NCBI GenBank assembly: GCA_946479985.1
Contig: CAMLIF010000117.1
Coordinates: 1 to 11,949 of the forward strand
Length of the DNA stretch: 11,949 bases
Origin: an uncultured Flavobacteriales bacterium
Lineage (GTDB): Bacteria; Bacteroidota; Bacteroidia; Flavobacteriales; Crocinitomicaceae
Direction: 5' to 3'
Positions 1-6,426 of the stretch are shown in pieces. The first letter of the stretch is position 1. Every line of letters starts with the position of its first letter. The translations under genes and the position numbers were made by a program. The notes below the pieces were generated by a model, which had not been told where the DNA came from, ran no database searches, and saw only the letters and a program-made list of their open reading frames with translations.

Positions 1-178
1 AGTTGTTTCTTCAGGATGGTGGGTGAGGGCAATAATGACAGTGGATAGTGTTGAGAAATCGGTGTTAAGCGATACCTTCTCGTTTCTCCGCGCAATTACA
101 GTAGTATAGATCGCATCCCCGGAATAGCCGATTAACAAAAGCTGGGGCTGTGCATCATACTTCACTTGGATCAGTAAG
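1..178. other. Unresolved gene edge at left boundary
   Basis: No gene can be assigned with confidence here. On the plus strand one frame is open from the window edge to a TAG at 107-109 and could be the last 35 codons of a gene whose terminator is the hairpin at 179-210. On the minus strand another frame is open from position 189 to the left edge, about 62 codons, and reads like protein (it includes LLLIGYSGDAIYTTVIARR). It begins just after a TGA at 190-192 inside the terminator hairpin and has no ATG. It would therefore need a GTG start or be a remnant. I cannot choose between the two. Confidence 0.3.
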
Positions 179-210
179 AAAGTCCCGGTTCAGCAATGGA
201 TCGGGACTTT
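179..210 (+). terminator. Hairpin terminator
   Basis: A perfect 9-bp stem pairs AAAGTCCCG (179-187) with CGGGACTTT (202-210) around a 14-nt loop, followed by a short T-rich tail. The A-run on the 5' side means it could work in both directions. It most likely ends a plus-strand gene that lies mostly off the left edge and isolates the HMA-like gene at 271. Confidence 0.75.
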
Positions 211-249
211 TGATTAAATACCCGTTATGGTTTCATAGATGCAGTTTCT

Positions 250-257
250 TACTTTTG
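250..257 (+). promoter_or_regulatory. Bacteroidota -7 promoter element
   Basis: TACTTTTG matches the Bacteroidota sigma-70 -7 consensus TAnnTTTG exactly and ends 13 nt before the ATG at 271. No good -33 TTTG is visible at the usual spacing. Transcription would start only a few bases before the start codon, so the leader would be very short. Confidence 0.5.
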
Positions 258-270
258 TACAAAAAAAGTC

Positions 271-624
271 ATGATTAGAGCTTCTTTGTTTATTGCCTTT
301 TTATTCGTTTCACATTTGCTAATTGCTCAAAAAGCTTCGAAACGTCAAACAATTACTGTTAAAACACCCAACACGTGCAGTCATTGCAAAGTGTGTGAAA
401 CGTGCGGAGGAAAATTAGAAGCAGAATTGGTTTATGTTAAAGGAATTCAGCTGGTAACGTATAATGAATCGGATCAAACGACAACAGTAGTTTACTGGAC
501 AAAAAAGATTACCCAGGAACAAATTCGGAAAGAAATTTCACTATTGGGTTTCGATGCCGATGATGTAAAAGCCGATGTGAGCGGCTACGAAAAACGTGAT
601 AGCTGCTGTAAAGAGGGAGAGTGA
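271..624 (+). CDS. Secreted HMA-like heavy-metal-binding protein
   Basis: This 117-residue protein has an N-terminal signal peptide (residues 1 to about 19, ending LLIAQ) followed by one small domain with the pattern of a heavy-metal-associated (HMA, ferredoxin-like) fold. There is a Cys-rich loop after the first strand, then a helix, 'VYVKGIQLVTYN', a 'TTTVVYW' strand, and a final helix with 'LLGFDADDVKAD'. The metal loop is unusual: Cys 36, 39, 42 and 45 form a CxxCxxCxxC run in place of the usual single CxxC, and a further Cys pair (112-113) lies near the C-terminus. The expected role is binding of a soft metal such as Cu(I), or of Zn, in the periplasm; the metal itself is inferred. It has its own promoter-like element and converges on the OmpA-domain gene, with 11 nt between the stops. 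Confidence 0.8.
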   Translation: MIRASLFIAFLFVSHLLIAQKASKRQTITVKTPNTCSHCKVCETCGGKLEAELVYVKGIQLVTYNESDQTTTVVYWTKKITQEQIRKEISLLGFDADDVKADVSGYEKRDSCCKEGE

Positions 625-635
625 ATCCAGTAAAC

Positions 636-1214
636 TTATTTTCTGGCAGTACTCCAATGAAATCCAGTTCTCCAGCCTGTCCATACTAAACGTCTTCTGA
701 CTTTTTTCTGTTTGCTCTCTGCCTTTGCTGTTGTATTCGCTTTCTCTGTTTCCGGAGTAACTACCGGAGTTTCCTTTTGAGGAATAGTTGTTTGCTTCGA
801 TTCTGATTGCGCAGTGTCAGCCGGTGGAAGATCCGTTTTCTCTCCGTTGATCGTTATTTCGACTCTTCGGTTCAATGCTTTATTTTCTTCAGATGTGTTG
901 GCAATCACAGGTTTGCTTTCACCGTAAAAAGCCAAAACGATCTTTGTGCTGTCAATGTTTTTAGATATTAGGTAATTCTTCACGGAAACTACTCTCTGTT
1001 TGGATAATTCTTTGTTACGATCCTCTGAACCAGTATTATCTGTATGTCCGCTTAAATGAACAGTGTAACCAGATAATGAATCGAGTTGTGAAACAACTTT
1101 GTCGAGTTCGAGGCGTGTTTGCTGATCTAAAACCGAGGAATTATAAGCGAAACAAACAGTAGTCATTATCAGAACAATTACTGTGGTAATAGCAAGAGAA
1201 GTGTTTTTTTTCAT
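636..1214 (-). CDS. OmpA-like peptidoglycan-binding domain protein
   Basis: The protein has 192 residues: a signal peptide (about 1-23), an OmpA C-terminal-like domain (about 32-122), then a Thr/Glu/Lys-rich linker and a basic, Trp-rich tail. The OmpA signature is clear: 'LSGHTDNTGS' with Asp59, 'LSKQRVVSVKNYL' with Arg74, 'YGESKPVIAN', and 'NRRVEITI' near 115-122. The Asp and Arg correspond to the residues that bind the diaminopimelate of peptidoglycan in this family. No outer-membrane barrel precedes the domain and no lipobox is seen, so it is probably a soluble periplasmic or loosely anchored wall-binding protein. The tail (about 170-192, VRRRLVWTGWRTGFHWS) is not part of the known domain. 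It lies 72 nt downstream of the cytidylyltransferase-like gene and could share its transcript. Confidence 0.88.
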   Translation of the reverse strand: MKKNTSLAITTVIVLIMTTVCFAYNSSVLDQQTRLELDKVVSQLDSLSGYTVHLSGHTDNTGSEDRNKELSKQRVVSVKNYLISKNIDSTKIVLAFYGESKPVIANTSEENKALNRRVEITINGEKTDLPPADTAQSESKQTTIPQKETPVVTPETEKANTTAKAESKQKKVRRRLVWTGWRTGFHWSTARK

Positions 1215-1286
1215 GTTGAATTTATTAGCAGGTTCTCAATGAAAATAAGAAAATAAATCCGGAGCTGGCTGATCTTTACCCGGTGC

Positions 1287-2003
1287 TTATAAAACCAATC
1301 CCTGGTTGTCGTATACCAATTTTGCCAGTTTATAACTTGCGGGCGATTCTATCGCCAGGTTCTCAATTTCGGGAACTTCAAAGAACATCGGGTTTTTACC
1401 GAGTTTTTGTTTGTGATTTCTCACAAACGAGGTGCGGCTGAAAATATTGAATACGGTGTCTTCAAAAATCACGAAATGTGGTTCATCTCTTAGCGTGATA
1501 GTTGGATAATTGCTGTTGTCGAACAAACGCTTTTCAACACGCGAAAGACTGATCACAGAATCGAACGGGTATTCATTCTCCTGGTTAAGAACATAATCGT
1601 AATAACGTTCAATAGCATCTTCAATCGTTCGGATGGAAAGTATAGGATTGATACATTGAGTCTGCATGAAATGTTCGCCGTTTATTTTTGCAAGCGAATA
1701 GGCAGTTATTCTATCCGAAGTAGGCATTTCTTCCAGGATACGAGCCGTAGAATATTCTTCTGAAAGCGTTTCGGAACCTGGTAAATCGATCAAAGAAATT
1801 TTGCTTTTGTCGCTATAAGTCTTTCGTACAACGTCGGAATCGGTTGTTATGAGAACGCGGTCGATTGCTTTAACAGCGAGTAATTTGTCGATCATAATCC
1901 GGAACAAAGGCTTTCCGCCAAGTTCTTTGAAGTGTGAATCCGCTAAATAGGATGTGTTTTTTTCCTGGATGGTAATCAGAGCAGTGATAGCAGGTTTGTT
2001 CAT
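1287..2003 (-). CDS. Cytidylyltransferase-like protein (NeuA/KdsB-type fold)
   Basis: The 238-residue product resembles acylneuraminate/CMP-sugar cytidylyltransferases. It has 'ELGGKPLFRIMIDKLLAVKAIDRVLITTDSDVV' (nucleotide-binding Rossmann half, about 27-60), a 'QTQCINPILSIRTIEDAIERY' segment matching the family's 'LQPTSPLRT.EDI' region, and a C-terminal 'ENLAIESPASYKLAKLV' like the usual DI-tP-DL-AE ending. The N-terminal CTP-binding loop normally seen as ARGGSK is absent; the strand reads ALITIQEKNTS, so catalytic activity is doubtful. A reading from position 2009 would begin with TTG, so the ATG at 2003 is preferred; a near-consensus -7 element (2030-2037) lies about 27 nt upstream. Genes of this family usually supply activated sugars for surface glycans, but no glycan genes are nearby. 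It could instead be a degenerate or repurposed nucleotidyltransferase. Confidence 0.72.
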   Translation of the reverse strand: MNKPAITALITIQEKNTSYLADSHFKELGGKPLFRIMIDKLLAVKAIDRVLITTDSDVVRKTYSDKSKISLIDLPGSETLSEEYSTARILEEMPTSDRITAYSLAKINGEHFMQTQCINPILSIRTIEDAIERYYDYVLNQENEYPFDSVISLSRVEKRLFDNSNYPTITLRDEPHFVIFEDTVFNIFSRTSFVRNHKQKLGKNPMFFEVPEIENLAIESPASYKLAKLVYDNQGLVL

Positions 2004-2029
2004 GTGCAATAGTGTTTGTTTTCAGGTGT

Positions 2030-2037
2030 CAAGGATA
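2030..2037 (-). promoter_or_regulatory. Possible -7 element for the cytidylyltransferase-like gene
   Basis: On the minus strand this reads TATCCTTG, one mismatch from TAnnTTTG. It lies about 27 nt upstream of the preferred ATG at 2003, which is typical spacing. No convincing -33 box is seen, so this is a weak call. Confidence 0.3.
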
Positions 2038-2196
2038 GTCATTTTATTTGAAATCCGGCAATTGTATTTCAGGAGCTTCTGATGTATGAAGTAAACCTGC
2101 GAAAATTTGATATCTACAATTCTTTACAGAAAGAGTGTAACATAGTTTTAGGTCCCTGCCCGTAAATTTCCGGTTGTATTCTAAAAAATCAGTTCT

Positions 2197-2523
2197 ATGA
2201 ATTATCATGATCATAAATCCTGTATTGAAGCTTGTCTGAATTGTGCAGCAATCTGCAATCATTGTGCTTCATCTTGCCTGACAGAAGAAAATGTAAGTGC
2301 TATGTCACGTTGTATTCAACTGGACATGGAATGTGCAGCGCTATGTTATGCCGCAGCCCAATTAATGAGTTTAGGCAGCAATCGCGCAAAAGAATTGTGT
2401 CTTTTATGTGCAGATGTCTGCGACCAGTGTGCAGCAGAATGTGGAAAACACGAGCATGAGCATTGCAAAGAATGCGCAAAAGCTTGTAAAAATTGTGCTG
2501 AGTATTGTCGGGAAATAGCGTAA
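2197..2523 (+). CDS. Cys-rich four-helix bundle copper-storage-like protein (DUF326)
   Basis: This 108-residue protein contains 19 cysteines arranged mainly as CxxxC and CxxC pairs along predicted helices (Cys 9, 13, 16, 20, 23, 27, 39, 46, 50, 68, 71, 75, 78, 82, 90, 93, 97, 100, 104). The pattern and length match the DUF326 / copper storage protein family, in which a four-helix bundle lined with Cys thiolates stores many Cu(I) ions. There is no signal peptide, so it should be cytosolic, like the Csp3 type. A His-rich stretch (HEHEH, 85-89) lies before the last helix. A partial -7-like element (TAAATTTC, 2163-2170) precedes the gene. It converges on corA, with 60 nt between them and no clear terminator. 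The family call is strong; copper as the ligand follows from the family. Confidence 0.92.
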   Translation: MNYHDHKSCIEACLNCAAICNHCASSCLTEENVSAMSRCIQLDMECAALCYAAAQLMSLGSNRAKELCLLCADVCDQCAAECGKHEHEHCKECAKACKNCAEYCREIA

Positions 2524-2583
2524 AGTATGGGGAGCTAAAAGTATTTAGTCTTTAGAAATCACTCGTGGCAGCTGCTGACTGGT

Positions 2584-3531
2584 TTATAACCATTTCTTTC
2601 GTCTAAAATAAACCAGCGGAAGCACAACGCTTAATACCATGGCCATCAGGGCCAGTGGATAACCGTATTTAGAAGCCAGCTCAGGCATGTGCAGAAAATT
2701 CATACCATAAACTCCCGCAATAAGTGTTGGCATGGAAATACAAAACGTAACCATTGTTAAGAGTTTGAAGATCTTGTTTTGTTCGAGTTCTATCTTGTTG
2801 CTGATGTTTTCTTTCAGGTCATCGAGCCGGTCAAAATTAAACTGGATATAATCTGAAACTACAGACAAATCATTTAACTCCTCATCGATCTTTTCCCGGA
2901 TATTCATCTTCGATCTGCGCGCACTTTTCTTTGTAAGCGTGAGGATCCGGATAAATTCGTTGATCGATTCCTTGATGAGCAGATTGTTGAAGTTCAGTCG
3001 TGTGATCGTATCCAGATCGTCTTCCTGGAATTCCTTTTTGACCAGAACGCGTGAGGCAAGGAACTTAATTCTGCGGGCAATATTCTCCGTAATATCGGCG
3101 TAGTAATCCGACAAAAATTCTATTTGAAAGGCGAACATGTCTACCGTCTCAATCAAACGTGTATCAAATTTATGAGCATAAAGTTCTGTGAAATACGCAT
3201 CAAGCCCTGAACTGGAGAAAGCAAAGAACCGGCTTTCCGTCATGATCAGGAAATACGATTCTTCCACCATAGAATCTTTCTGTTTGAAATAGGGCAGGGA
3301 GAAGTGAAATGCTGTTTGGTGGTCGCTTTCCTGGAAGTGGGAACTGATCTCAATATCCTCGGTGTGCTGCATGATCGACAGATCCAAACCGTAATTCGAT
3401 TGAACCCATGCCAGATCAGCCTGGGTATAATCCTGGAACTGAATTAAAATGAAATCGGCGTGATCGGCATTTATTTCCTCAATTCCCTGCAATTTCAGGA
3501 ACTTCCCGGCTTTTGTATATAATTCGATCAT
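2584..3531 (-). CDS. corA: CorA-family magnesium/divalent cation transporter
   Basis: The 315-residue product has the CorA layout: a long cytoplasmic N-terminal domain, a helical region that becomes the stalk, then two membrane helices (about 258-275 and 292-310) and a short basic cytoplasmic tail (FRRKKWL). The GMN selectivity motif follows the first membrane helix (residues 276-278, VYGMNF) and is followed by MPEL, as in classic CorA. Members form homopentameric channels in the inner membrane that admit Mg2+, and some paralogues carry Co2+, Ni2+ or Zn2+. The ATG at 3531 is preceded by a near-consensus -7 element. The length is typical and no damage is seen. The gene is monocistronic, separated from the upstream regulator gene by a terminator. 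Confidence 0.95.
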   Translation of the reverse strand: MIELYTKAGKFLKLQGIEEINADHADFILIQFQDYTQADLAWVQSNYGLDLSIMQHTEDIEISSHFQESDHQTAFHFSLPYFKQKDSMVEESYFLIMTESRFFAFSSSGLDAYFTELYAHKFDTRLIETVDMFAFQIEFLSDYYADITENIARRIKFLASRVLVKKEFQEDDLDTITRLNFNNLLIKESINEFIRILTLTKKSARRSKMNIREKIDEELNDLSVVSDYIQFNFDRLDDLKENISNKIELEQNKIFKLLTMVTFCISMPTLIAGVYGMNFLHMPELASKYGYPLALMAMVLSVVLPLVYFRRKKWL

Positions 3532-3558
3532 CAGTCTGCTTTATTTAACTCAACGGTT

Positions 3559-3566
3559 TAAAGGTA
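3559..3566 (-). promoter_or_regulatory. Possible -7 element for corA
   Basis: The minus strand reads TACCTTTA, one mismatch from TAnnTTTG, about 28 nt upstream of the corA start codon. No -33 box is convincing. Confidence 0.3.
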
Positions 3567-3596
3567 CGGATTTCGGTGCTTCGGTTGCCGGGTGTC

Positions 3597-3644
3597 AAAA
3601 AGAGCCGGGACAATGAATAGTATTTTGATCATTGTCCTGACTCT
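3597..3644 (-). terminator. Strong hairpin terminator after the HTH-pentapeptide gene
   Basis: Positions 3601-3616 pair with 3629-3644 in a 16-position stem with one mismatch and one G-T pair (AGAGCCGGGACAATGA with TCATTGTCCTGACTCT). On the minus strand the stem is followed by a T-run (complement of A3597-3600). It lies about 75 nt past the stop of the minus-strand gene at 3720 and separates it from corA. Confidence 0.8.
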
Positions 3645-3719
3645 TAAATAGTCTGATATTACATCTTTTCAAAACCCCGGGAAACGCATAAAATCTCCCA
3701 GAATGAAATACGGTTTCCT

Positions 3720-4640
3720 TCACAAATCCATCAGGGTAATCCCGCTTAAATCGGCTTTACCATGTTTTAGAAACTCGTAAGTGATTTTGTCTGCTTTGCA
3801 GTCAACAAACTTGATGCGTTTCAGATCGTTGTTCTTGAAAAAGGTATTCGTTAACGTGGCATTCTGAAACGTAACGCGTTTAAACGAACAAGCTTCGAAA
3901 TAACAATCTTCCAGTTTTCCTTCAAATAAAATGTCTGCAATGTATGTGCTGATGAACGAAGTGCGGTTCCAGACAGTGTTTAAAACAATGTTTTTCTCAA
4001 ATCCGCCCGATTTAAGGGTTGCGCCGCTAAGATCCGCATTGGTGAAATCGCAGCCGGAGAGAAAACTTCCTGAAAATTCAGTTTCCTGAAGCGAACAGTT
4101 GTTGAACAAGTTCTTTTCCAGGTTCGAGCGGCGGATCTGGCTGTTGTTAATCTCCGATCCGGTGAAATTACATTCCGAAATGTTGTTGCCGCTTAAGAGT
4201 AGTCCCGACAATTCTGAATCTTTGAAAAGACAGCGCTGCATGTTCGATGAACCAAATTTCTCATGAAGATTTTTTAATCCGGAGAAGTCGGCATCTACCC
4301 AGTTCCCTCGCGACATATCCCAGGTCATTTTTTTTCCGGCTTTTTCCTTTTTGGTATTCGAAGCACCGGAAACAAGTACGTTTTCTGGTTCATTCACCGA
4401 AGTGTTAACCAGTGATTCGCTGCTTTCCGTTATTGTTCCTGCGGAGAAGTAGTTCAGGTCAACTCCCAGTAATTCGGCTAAACGAGTCAATGTAATAATG
4501 TCCGGCATCGATTCGCCGCGTTCCCATTTTCCAACGGCCTGAGAACTGATGAATAACTGCTCGGCAAGCTGCGCCTGCGACATGTTTGCTTTTTTGCGTG
4601 CATCGGTAATTCTGTTCCCGATTAATTTTGTACTTAACAT
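3720..4640 (-). CDS. XRE-family HTH regulator fused to pentapeptide repeats
   Basis: This 306-residue protein has two parts. Residues 6-65 form a Cro/C1-type helix-turn-helix (ITDARKKANMSQAQLAEQLF, then ISSQAVGKWERGESMPD and LLGVDLNYF), a DNA-binding domain. A polar linker (66-110) leads to about 180 residues of pentapeptide repeats, A(D/N)LSG-like units such as CDFTNADLSGATL, CNFTGSEI and CLFKDSELSG. These should stack into a right-handed quadrilateral beta helix. The start at 4640 is chosen because any longer reading begins with TTG at 4712 and a perfect -7 element lies at 4671-4678. Pentapeptide domains in other proteins mimic DNA or mediate protein contacts. Here a sensing or protein-contact role is inferred; target genes are unknown. 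The gene stands alone with its own promoter and terminator. Confidence 0.85.
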   Translation of the reverse strand: MLSTKLIGNRITDARKKANMSQAQLAEQLFISSQAVGKWERGESMPDIITLTRLAELLGVDLNYFSAGTITESSESLVNTSVNEPENVLVSGASNTKKEKAGKKMTWDMSRGNWVDADFSGLKNLHEKFGSSNMQRCLFKDSELSGLLLSGNNISECNFTGSEINNSQIRRSNLEKNLFNNCSLQETEFSGSFLSGCDFTNADLSGATLKSGGFEKNIVLNTVWNRTSFISTYIADILFEGKLEDCYFEACSFKRVTFQNATLTNTFFKNNDLKRIKFVDCKADKITYEFLKHGKADLSGITLMDL

Positions 4641-4670
4641 CTTGTTTCTTTTTAAATGATTTCGATACTG

Positions 4671-4678
4671 CAAAGTTA
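4671..4678 (-). promoter_or_regulatory. Bacteroidota -7 promoter element
   Basis: The minus strand reads TAACTTTG, a perfect match to TAnnTTTG, about 31 nt upstream of the ATG at 4640. It supports that start over the longer reading from 4712, because the promoter would lie inside the longer one. A distinct -33 box is not obvious. Confidence 0.55.
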
Positions 4679-4824
4679 TCGTCAACCATTTCCGGAGACT
4701 ATTAAAGTACAATACTTGTGGTTGTAATTGCGCTACTTTTCGATGTTTTTGACAACTATTGGTTGTTATTTGATGGAAGTAACCGAATAATTAGGTCATT
4801 ATGTGTCAAACGCACCCAGCCGTT

Positions 4825-4955
4825 TATATCAGAATCGATCTTATAAAAAGAATTGCCACGAATGCACGAATTCGCGGCCACTAGTGGCCGATTCAAATGT
4901 GCTTAATGATAATTTCGATTCGTGCATTCGTGGCAATATAAATCCTATATCAGAA
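4825..4955. repeat. Palindromic MITE-like intergenic element with flanking direct repeats
   Basis: A perfect 20-bp inverted repeat (ATTGCCACGAATGCACGAAT at 4852-4871, complement at 4918-4937) encloses a second perfect 16-bp palindrome (CGGCCACTAGTGGCCG, 4875-4890). The whole is bounded by identical 10-bp direct repeats TATATCAGAA (4825-4834 and 4946-4955), which look like a target-site duplication. No protein is encoded; short readings through it on both strands are products of the palindrome. This accounts for most of the gene-free stretch 4641-5056, and I see nothing else in the rest. It may be a non-autonomous mobile element or a dispersed structured repeat. The arm resembles a GCCACGAAT-type repeat I recall from many environmental genomes. 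Confidence 0.75.
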
Positions 4956-5056
4956 GTTTGGGTGTTTAATATACATAACTCCCAATAATTATGATTCCGG
5001 CATTTTCCTGAAACAAATTTCATTGGTTAAGAAACAGGTCCATTTGCGAGAATCCT

Positions 5057-5761
5057 TCACAGATTCAATTCGCTGAGAATTTCCTTTTTTGATATTTCGC
5101 CTGTGTGGCTTCCTGTTTTTTTACCGTTGCGGTAATATACCAGGAAGGGAATTGAGTTAATTTCCATGGACGCGGCTAATGCTTTGTTCTGGTCAATATC
5201 AATACGGATAACCTTCACCGATTCTTTATTTTCTACTGAAATTTCATTCAGGGCTGGCTCCATTCGTTTACAAGGCATGCACCAGGGAGCATAGAAATCT
5301 ACAATCACCAATTTTTCAGAAATAATCATCTCGTTAAATTCAGATTGAGTGATCCCGGCAGATTGAAGCTTTTCACCGCTGGTTTCAGGTTTTCCGGCAT
5401 TCCGCCACTCCAACATTCCGCCCTCAAGCTCATAGACATTTTTGAAACCCGATTCACGAAGGTAATCAGCTGCAGCCGAACTTCTTCCGCCACTCAAACA
5501 GTAAATGAATACCGGTTTGGAGATATCCAATTCACTGATCTTTTTGCCGAAGGCCGCATCAGTCCAGTCAATATTTTGCGCATTCTGAATATGTCCGCCG
5601 TTAAATTCGTCTGCTGTGCGCACATCAATCAGGTAACTCGGTGCAGTTTCTTCTGACCTGGTTTCGAACTCATCAGCAGTTAGCTGATAGGATGTGCTTT
5701 GGTTTGTGCAAGCTCCAAAGAGCAATAGGAATGCGCTTATCGCGAAATAGAATTTCATCAT
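5057..5761 (-). CDS. Rhodanese-thioredoxin fusion lipoprotein
   Basis: The 234-residue protein has a lipoprotein-type signal (LLLFGAC, lipid Cys18), a rhodanese domain (about 25-123) and a thioredoxin domain (about 137-234). The rhodanese part has the 'YLIDVRTADEFNGGHI' entry motif and the active loop CLSGGRS with Cys88 ready to carry a persulfide. The thioredoxin part has 'DFYAPWCMPCKRMEP' (Cys161 and Cys164) and the cis-Pro205 in 'SIPFLVYY'. The protein should sit in the periplasm on a lipid anchor. It could move sulfane sulfur or reduce persulfides and disulfides; the true partner is unknown. The -3 position of the lipobox is Phe, slightly off consensus. It is the last gene of a three-gene operon, with a 4-nt ATGA overlap with the DUF983 gene upstream, which implies coupled translation. 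Confidence 0.9.
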   Translation of the reverse strand: MMKFYFAISAFLLLFGACTNQSTSYQLTADEFETRSEETAPSYLIDVRTADEFNGGHIQNAQNIDWTDAAFGKKISELDISKPVFIYCLSGGRSSAAADYLRESGFKNVYELEGGMLEWRNAGKPETSGEKLQSAGITQSEFNEMIISEKLVIVDFYAPWCMPCKRMEPALNEISVENKESVKVIRIDIDQNKALAASMEINSIPFLVYYRNGKKTGSHTGEISKKEILSELNL

Positions 5762-6150
5762 GATTTAATTTTTTTTGTTTTGGAAAAGCCGGGGTTGTAG
5801 CTGATGAAAAAATTCAGCCAGATGAGCCTCGACAATCGAAATGTGAGTGGAGCTAAAAGAACAATTATTGAAACAAGTGAAATGAAATATGTAATAATAC
5901 CAGCGTGAATTAACCAGCTGTTCAATACCCAGGTTGTTACGAAAAGAGCAACCATTAAGGCGTAACTTACATACATTGCACCGAAGTAATAGCCAGGTTC
6001 TTTTTCATATTTTTCGTTACATACGGAACAAACTTCATTCATCTCCATAAAATGCTTGAGGTTAAACGCGTTCCGGACCTTAAAAACAGTAGTTTCATGA
6101 CATTTCGGGCAGCGGTTGTGGAGTGTCGAATAAAGAATGTCTTTCATCAT
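5758..6150 (-). CDS. DUF983 zinc-ribbon membrane protein
   Basis: This 130-residue protein starts with a zinc-ribbon-like module, CPKC at 14-17 and CSVC at 41-44, followed by 'EKEPGYYFGAMYVSYALMVALFV' and two or more membrane helices (about 58-78 and 82-105), ending in a Lys-rich tail. This is the DUF983 pattern. The Cys pairs should bind one zinc on the cytoplasmic side; the molecular role of the family is unknown. Its stop overlaps the start of the rhodanese-thioredoxin gene by 4 nt, and it follows the small DUF6132-like gene by 57 nt in the same direction, so it probably belongs to the same operon. Confidence 0.9.
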   Translation of the reverse strand: MMKDILYSTLHNRCPKCHETTVFKVRNAFNLKHFMEMNEVCSVCNEKYEKEPGYYFGAMYVSYALMVALFVTTWVLNSWLIHAGIITYFISLVSIIVLLAPLTFRLSRLIWLNFFISYNPGFSKTKKIKS

Positions 6151-6207
6151 AAGGCAAGCTATTTTTGTTTGGCCGGTATGCGGCAGTTATCAGTATTCTG
6201 AATGAAG

Positions 6208-6426
6208 TTATTGTTTTTCATGAGTACTACTATTCGTTTCGCTGCGTTTGAACAGGCTGAATATCAGGCCTCCCATCAATATACCGTAAACGGTGCTATT
6301 TACCGGACTGGAAGTAATAGCGCATGTTCCGCTTGCACATCCTATAAAAGCGTAATAAAGGTAACCTGTAATTCCTCCGGCTGCTGCCCCGATTATTATG
6401 AGTTGGTATTTTCTGATAAAAGTCAT
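6208..6426 (-). CDS. Small DUF6132-like membrane protein
   Basis: The 72-residue protein has two hydrophobic helices (about 8-29 and 45-60) around a conserved-looking loop 'FIGCASGTCAITSSPVNSTVYG' with two Cys five residues apart (30 and 35), and a polar C-terminus. It resembles the DUF6132 family of Bacteroidota inner-membrane proteins, whose pattern is GCxSGTCxITSxPxxSxxYG. It heads the operon with DUF983 and rhodanese-thioredoxin genes, so the Cys pair may interact with thiol chemistry on the periplasmic side; this is inferred from position only. The opposite-strand reading over the same interval is rejected because this frame has the family pattern. Confidence 0.8.
   Translation of the reverse strand: MTFIRKYQLIIIGAAAGGITGYLYYAFIGCASGTCAITSSPVNSTVYGILMGGLIFSLFKRSETNSSTHEKQ

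Noticed and set aside
2044..2262. 72-codon minus-strand ORF overlapping the copper-storage-like gene start
   Set aside because: It overlaps 66 nt of a strongly supported Cys-rich gene on the other strand, has no recognised domain, and its rest is the divergent promoter region.
4641..4712. 24-residue N-terminal extension of the HTH-pentapeptide protein
   Set aside because: It begins with TTG and would contain the perfect -7 promoter element; the ATG at 4640 fits the HTH family start.
4866..4890. Vector-like restriction sites (GAATTC, ACTAGT, near-NotI)
   Set aside because: The sites are by-products of a natural-looking palindrome nested in longer inverted repeats; the flanks do not match a cloning vector I can recognise.
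4803..5023. Short ORFs on both strands through the palindromic element
   Set aside because: They arise from the inverted repeat, share mirrored sequence and have no protein features.
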